Origin: Clostridia bacterium
Lineage (GTDB): Bacteria > Bacillota > Clostridia > Oscillospirales > CAG-272
Assembly (NCBI GenBank): GCA_017457465.1
Contig: JAFTHJ010000119.1
Coordinates: forward strand, 1 to 9,361
Reading direction: 5' to 3'
Length of the DNA stretch: 9,361 nucleotides
Below are positions 6,459 through 9,361 of this stretch, piece by piece (within the stretch, counting starts at the first letter, position 1; each line of letters begins with the position of its first letter). The notes beneath the pieces were generated by a model. It worked only from the letters and a program-made list of their open reading frames with translations. It was not told where the DNA came from and ran no database searches. The position numbers and the translations under genes are program-made.

Positions 6459-6505
6459 ATATTATAAAAAGCAATATATCACGATACGGAAAGGATCGGT
6501 ATTTC

Positions 6506-6760
6506 ATGAAAAAACTATCGAACGAAATGGCAGTCGCAAAGTTTAAGGAAATTGCGAAAAGACTTTCAGATATCAGAATAAAAAAGGACTGTGACCTTAC
6601 TATAAGCATCTACGATGCGGGTAATCCCGAAGAGGACACGTGTACACACACCCTCAAAAGCTCATCTGACCATAGCCTCATCAAGCTTCTGTCTATAGTC
6701 GGAATCGTCTCTGTGATGCTCTCTGCTATCTGCTGTGTCTGCTCCCTGTTCAAGGATTGA
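6506..6760 (+). CDS. Small tail-anchored membrane protein of unknown function
   Basis: I do not recognise this 84-residue protein. Residues 1-28 are basic and helix-prone (MAVAKFKEIAKRLSDIRIKK). Residues 29-57 are more polar (ISIYDAGNPEEDTCTHT). Residues about 59-81 form one hydrophobic segment (LIKLLSIVGIVSVMLSAICC and on) with three cysteines, ending in LFKD. This suggests a membrane protein with a cytoplasmic N-terminal part and an anchor at the C-terminus. Support for a real gene comes from GGAAAGGA about 10 bases upstream, a good dedicated promoter at 6431-6458, and a long terminator starting 5 bases after the stop. No function can be inferred from its neighbours. Confidence 0.7.
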   Translation: MKKLSNEMAVAKFKEIAKRLSDIRIKKDCDLTISIYDAGNPEEDTCTHTLKSSSDHSLIKLLSIVGIVSVMLSAICCVCSLFKD

Positions 6761-6764
6761 TCAC

Positions 6765-6807
6765 AAGGGGAAAGACCGTCTCGACTGACGTCTTTCCCCT
6801 TATTTTT
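6765..6807 (+). terminator. Strong Rho-independent terminator after the small membrane protein gene
   Basis: AAGGGGAAAGAC (6765-6776) pairs over 12 bases with GTCTTTCCCCTT (6790-6801) and is followed by ATTTTT. An alternative register adds an inner CGTC/GACG stem with one bulged C. It lies only about 14 bases before the next gene, so rluA depends on read-through or on a promoter I cannot see. Confidence 0.9.
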
Positions 6808-6820
6808 AATTGGAGTCGTT

Positions 6821-7504
6821 ATGATAAAAATACTTTATGAGGATAAAAGCATACTCGTTTGCGTAAAACCCGCTGGAACGCTCTCCGAAATGAGCGAGAA
6901 TAGTAATAGTCTGCCGAGAATACTCCAACAGGAGAGAGGTGCTGACCTCCTCGTCGTTCATAGGCTCGATAGAGAGGTGAGCGGCGTTATGGTCTACGCC
7001 AAAACCAAGGAAGCCGCCGCAAGGCTCTCGACAGCTATAGCCGAGCGTAACTTTGATAAGGAATATCTTGCGATAGTCGAGGGAGAACCGACAGAACACT
7101 CCGCTCGCCTTGAAGACCTGCTTTTCCGAGATAAAAGAAAAAACAAAACCTACGTGGTAAACAGAAAAAGACAGGGAGTCAAAGAAGCTTCACTTGAATA
7201 TATCACCCTCGAATCGGCTTCGAACACTTCGCTTTTAAGAATAAAATTGCATACAGGACGAACACATCAGATAAGAGTACAGTTTGCATCACGAAAGCAT
7301 CCTGTAGTTGGCGACGGAAAATACGGATCTGAAACCAGAAGCTCGGCAATTGCACTCTGCTCACATAAAATAAGCTTCAAGCATCCCGAAACAAATAAAC
7401 CGCTTTGCTTTACTTATCTTCCCGACGAAGGAGAAATCTGGAATATATACGCAAAACACATAAGAAACGGGCAAAAAACACTTGACAACTCCGAAACAAT
7501 ATGA
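6821..7504 (+). CDS. RluA-family pseudouridine synthase, single-domain
   Basis: This 227-residue enzyme converts specific uridines in rRNA or tRNA to pseudouridine. It has the RluA core: an early ILYEDKSILVCVKPAG, the catalytic motif HRLDREVSGVMVYAKT at residues 47-62 with nucleophile Asp50, KEYLAIVEG at 80-88, the LHTGRTHQIRVQF motif at 143-155, and VVGDGKYG near 162-169. It lacks an N-terminal S4 domain, so it resembles the short RluA/TruC-type members. The target site cannot be assigned. The motif reads REVSG where RxTSG is common; the catalytic Asp is intact. GGAG lies 6 bases before the ATG. The end of the gene overlaps the promoter of the downstream tRNA. Confidence 0.9.
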   Translation: MIKILYEDKSILVCVKPAGTLSEMSENSNSLPRILQQERGADLLVVHRLDREVSGVMVYAKTKEAAARLSTAIAERNFDKEYLAIVEGEPTEHSARLEDLLFRDKRKNKTYVVNRKRQGVKEASLEYITLESASNTSLLRIKLHTGRTHQIRVQFASRKHPVVGDGKYGSETRSSAIALCSHKISFKHPETNKPLCFTYLPDEGEIWNIYAKHIRNGQKTLDNSETI

Positions 7505-7510
7505 TAGAAT
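7482..7510 (+). promoter_or_regulatory. Strong promoter for tRNA-Pro, overlapping the end of the pseudouridine synthase gene
   Basis: A consensus TTGACA (7482-7487), a 17-base spacer and TAGAAT (7505-7510) preceded by TGA give a near-ideal extended -10 promoter. The TGA is also the stop codon of the upstream gene (7502-7504). The predicted start is near 7517, about 68 bases before the mature tRNA. The leader 7518-7584 shows only small hairpins, for example GTGC-GCATA-GCAC at 7560-7572. Confidence 0.8.
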
Positions 7511-7584
7511 AATATGGTACGAAAATCGGAATTTGTTTTTTCGATTTAATAGCGAAGGGTGCGCATAGCACGTAACTTCAGTAT

Positions 7585-7661
<77 letters not shown>

Positions 7662-7670
7662 TCAAATCAA

Positions 7671-7865
7671 AAAAGAGAGGCGATGACTCTCTTGCAGACA
7701 ACCAATCAGCCGATAAGCACGATAGCTCGGTCGGTCGGTTTTTCAAACTCCAACTATTTCTGCAACGTATTTAAAAAGCGCTGCAACGGTCTGTCTCCAA
7801 AAGCCTACCGCGAGAAATTTCTCCACACCGCACAATCCGACGGAGAAAACGTCGCAACCGACTGA
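7671..7865 (+). pseudogene. Truncated AraC-family DNA-binding domain remnant
   Basis: The frame reads REAMTLLQTTNQPISTIARS, then VGFSNSNYFCNVFKKRCNGL and SPKAYREKF. This is the second helix-turn-helix half of an AraC/XylS domain (consensus ..LL..T...I..IA..VGF.D.NYFsrvFKK..G.SP..YR). The first half of the DNA-binding domain and any sensor domain are missing. The homology begins only about 10 bases after the tRNA CCA end. An ATG at 7683 could start a 60-residue product, but the GAGAGG before it is too close (2 bases) for good initiation, so I regard it as a decayed remnant. It is transcribed as the trailer of the tRNA, up to the terminator. Confidence 0.7.
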
Positions 7866-7875
7866 AAAGAACACT

Positions 7876-7918
7876 AAAAAAGCCTTGGAAACGCAATGTT
7901 TCCAAGGCTTTTTCTTTT
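7876..7918 (+). terminator. Strong Rho-independent terminator after tRNA-Pro and the AraC remnant
   Basis: AAAAAGCCTTGGAAAC (7877-7892) pairs perfectly over 16 bases with GTTTCCAAGGCTTTTT (7898-7913) around loop GCAAT, then continues with CTTTTT. It is the first terminator downstream of the tRNA. Confidence 0.93.
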
Positions 7919-7967
7919 TGAGGCACGAAAAGGTTCTGATTGTTCCATTTATAGAACTGATAATACA

Positions 7968-7997
7968 TTGACGAAATGCAACAAAAAAGTGTATAAT
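7968..7997 (+). promoter_or_regulatory. Promoter of the amidase gene
   Basis: TTGACG (7968-7973), an 18-base spacer and TATAAT (7992-7997) give a predicted start near 8004 and a leader of about 48 bases ending in a GGAGG (8038-8042) 9 bases before the ATG at 8052. Confidence 0.65.
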
Positions 7998-8051
7998 TAA
8001 TATATAATGTTGTAAATGTTCACAAAAAAGCTTGCATGGAGGTTATTCCGT

Positions 8052-9361
8052 ATGAAAATTATAAGGAAGCTATTTGTTTGTTTTCTGGTTCTGATATCAA
8101 TTATTTCTATATTTCCCACAATACCCGTCAAGGCGGCTAACCTCGTTGTTACGCTCGATCCCGGGCACGGTGGTTCAGACCCCGGGGCTACGGGAGCTTC
8201 GGCGTTCGGAGGTATGACGGAGGCGGAATACAACTGGATATTTTGTCAATACACCAAGGAACGCCTTGAGCAGTACGGCATAACGGTATATCTCACCCGT
8301 ACGCAAAATCAAACGCTGGAAAGCTTGTCCGCAAGAGCGCACACCGCCGCAAGCTACGGCTCCGACGCCTTCGTCAGCATTCACTGCAACAGCGCGAGCG
8401 CCTCGGCTGAGGGAAGCGAGGTTTTAGTTCCCAACAACAACTACCGCCCCGCTATAGGCGCGGCATCGCAAAGCGCCGCAACGCAGGTTTTGAACAGTCT
8501 GGTCGCGGCTACGGGCAACAAAAACCGCGGCTTACTCCTAAAGAACAGTCAAAGCGGCTCAACCTACCCCGACGGCTCTATTCGCGACTATTACGGTATA
8601 ATCGCGAACGGTAAGCTACAGAACATTCCCGTGGTTATGCTTGTAGAAACGGGATTTGTGTCAAATCAGGGGGATTACAACAGAACCTTCGCCACCGACG
8701 CTGTAAGAAAGAAGGTTGCGTATTCGATTGCCGACGGCTTGGCTGCCTATTACGGATTCTCGTTAGCTCCGCAAGGCCCGAAGGTGCTTCGCACCGTTAT
8801 TGACGGCTTGAACTATATTGATGCCGACGGTAACACGGTCGGTCAGGCGTTTACGCCGGGCGCTTACGACTCTTGGACGGATAAGAGAATAACTATTGAC
8901 ACAGGCAAAATAACAACCTTATTTGACTGGGGCTGGATAGCCTTTAACGCGGACACCTATCAGTTCGGATACATAATCAACGGTAAGCAACGCTACCGAA
9001 ACGCCTTTACCGTTGAGCCTGAAGCCGCGGTCACGCAACAAGCCGCCTCTCTCGGCGCTTCAAAGGCATCGAGATTTGAGTGTAGGCTCGACACCTCGTG
9101 GCTGAGCGAGGGCACCAACACTGTTCAGGTGGTAGTCCGACTCAACGGCGAGGAGAACATATTCGTGCTGAGCGAATACACGGTATACACCACGGGAGTC
9201 GTCGGTCTTAACATCGACGAGCTGAAATATCTTGACGAATCGGGAAATCAGATAGGTCAGGCTTTCTCCCCAGGAGCTTACGGCTCGTGGTCGGACAAAA
9301 CTATAAGTATTAACACGGATAACGTAAAAACTCTGGTTGACAGAGGTTGGGTGGTCTTTCA
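8052..9361 (+). CDS. Secreted N-acetylmuramoyl-L-alanine amidase (Amidase_3) with C-terminal tandem repeats, 3' end beyond right edge
   Basis: The first 436 residues are visible; the C-terminus is outside the window. Residues 1-28 are a signal peptide (IIRK start, hydrophobic core, VKA before AN). Residues about 31-240 are a zinc Amidase_3 domain. It has LDPGHGGSDPGATG with ligand His39, ligand Glu57 in EAEYN, the SIHCNSA histidine, and the catalytic Glu in VMLVETGFVSN. The enzyme cuts the bond between N-acetylmuramic acid and L-alanine in peptidoglycan. From about residue 245 come at least two copies of a repeat that I do not recognise, starting NYIDADGNTVGQAFTPGAY at 254 and KYLDESGNQIGQAFSPGAY at 392, a period of 138 residues. 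These repeats may bind the wall or another surface ligand. No SH3, SLH, LysM or choline-binding motif is visible in the part seen. Confidence 0.9.
   Translation, partial: MKIIRKLFVCFLVLISIISIFPTIPVKAANLVVTLDPGHGGSDPGATGASAFGGMTEAEYNWIFCQYTKERLEQYGITVYLTRTQNQTLESLSARAHTAASYGSDAFVSIHCNSASASAEGSEVLVPNNNYRPAIGAASQSAATQVLNSLVAATGNKNRGLLLKNSQSGSTYPDGSIRDYYGIIANGKLQNIPVVMLVETGFVSNQGDYNRTFATDAVRKKVAYSIADGLAAYYGFSLAPQGPKVLRTVIDGLNYIDADGNTVGQAFTPGAYDSWTDKRITIDTGKITTLFDWGWIAFNADTYQFGYIINGKQRYRNAFTVEPEAAVTQQAASLGASKASRFECRLDTSWLSEGTNTVQVVVRLNGEENIFVLSEYTVYTTGVVGLNIDELKYLDESGNQIGQAFSPGAYGSWSDKTISINTDNVKTLVDRGWVVF

Noticed and set aside
6480..6504. Possible small hairpin GATAC/GTATT around the ribosome binding site of the 84-residue gene
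   Set aside because: Only four or five weak pairs; below what would regulate translation.
9085..9110. Sequence in the amidase gene resembling the end of tRNA-Pro (CACCTCG followed by TGGCTGAGC), considered as an attachment-site repeat
   Set aside because: The match is short, mixes both ends of the tRNA, and lies in frame in a conserved repeat region; best explained by chance.

Overview
The window looks like a chromosomal segment of a low-to-mid GC Clostridia-type Firmicute, probably an uncultured gut or anaerobe lineage. The evidence is strong GGAGG-type ribosome binding sites, TTGACA/TATAAT promoters, frequent ATA and AGA codons, short intergenic gaps with Rho-independent terminators, a lipoprotein with a Gram-positive-style lipobox, an ECF transporter S component, and the pairing of zapA with a U32 peptidase-family gene. 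No phage, transposon or CRISPR sequence is visible.

Layout. Bases 1-2355 (minus strand) hold a small cell-division gene (zapA) and, overlapping it by one base, a long U32-family gene that runs off the left edge. A 140-base AT-rich divergent spacer separates these from proB and nth on the plus strand, which overlap by 8 bases. nth ends at a terminator whose loop contains the -35 box of the next promoter. That promoter drives a leader that I read as a compact cobalamin riboswitch (about 4046-4149), followed by a three-gene operon (4163-6409). The operon encodes a lipoprotein with a coiled coil, a transcobalamin-like beta domain (DUF4430) and a C-terminal helical toroid-like domain; a membrane-anchored DUF4430 protein; and an integral membrane ECF S component.

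After the operon come a monocistronic 84-residue tail-anchored protein of unknown role with its own promoter and strong terminator, an RluA-family pseudouridine synthase, tRNA-Pro(CGG), a truncated AraC-type DNA-binding remnant, a strong terminator, and a secreted N-acetylmuramoyl-L-alanine amidase with C-terminal tandem repeats that runs off the right edge.

The most interesting part is the riboswitch-lipoprotein-DUF4430-ECF S unit. Vertebrate transcobalamin and intrinsic factor hold B12 between an alpha6/alpha6 barrel and a beta domain. The lipoprotein here appears to carry the same two modules in reverse order, tethered to the cell surface by a lipid and a coiled coil. It sits under an apparent B12 riboswitch and beside a transporter substrate subunit. 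I infer a Gram-positive corrinoid capture and uptake system that uses shared EcfA/EcfT energising subunits encoded elsewhere. The rest of the window is mostly housekeeping.
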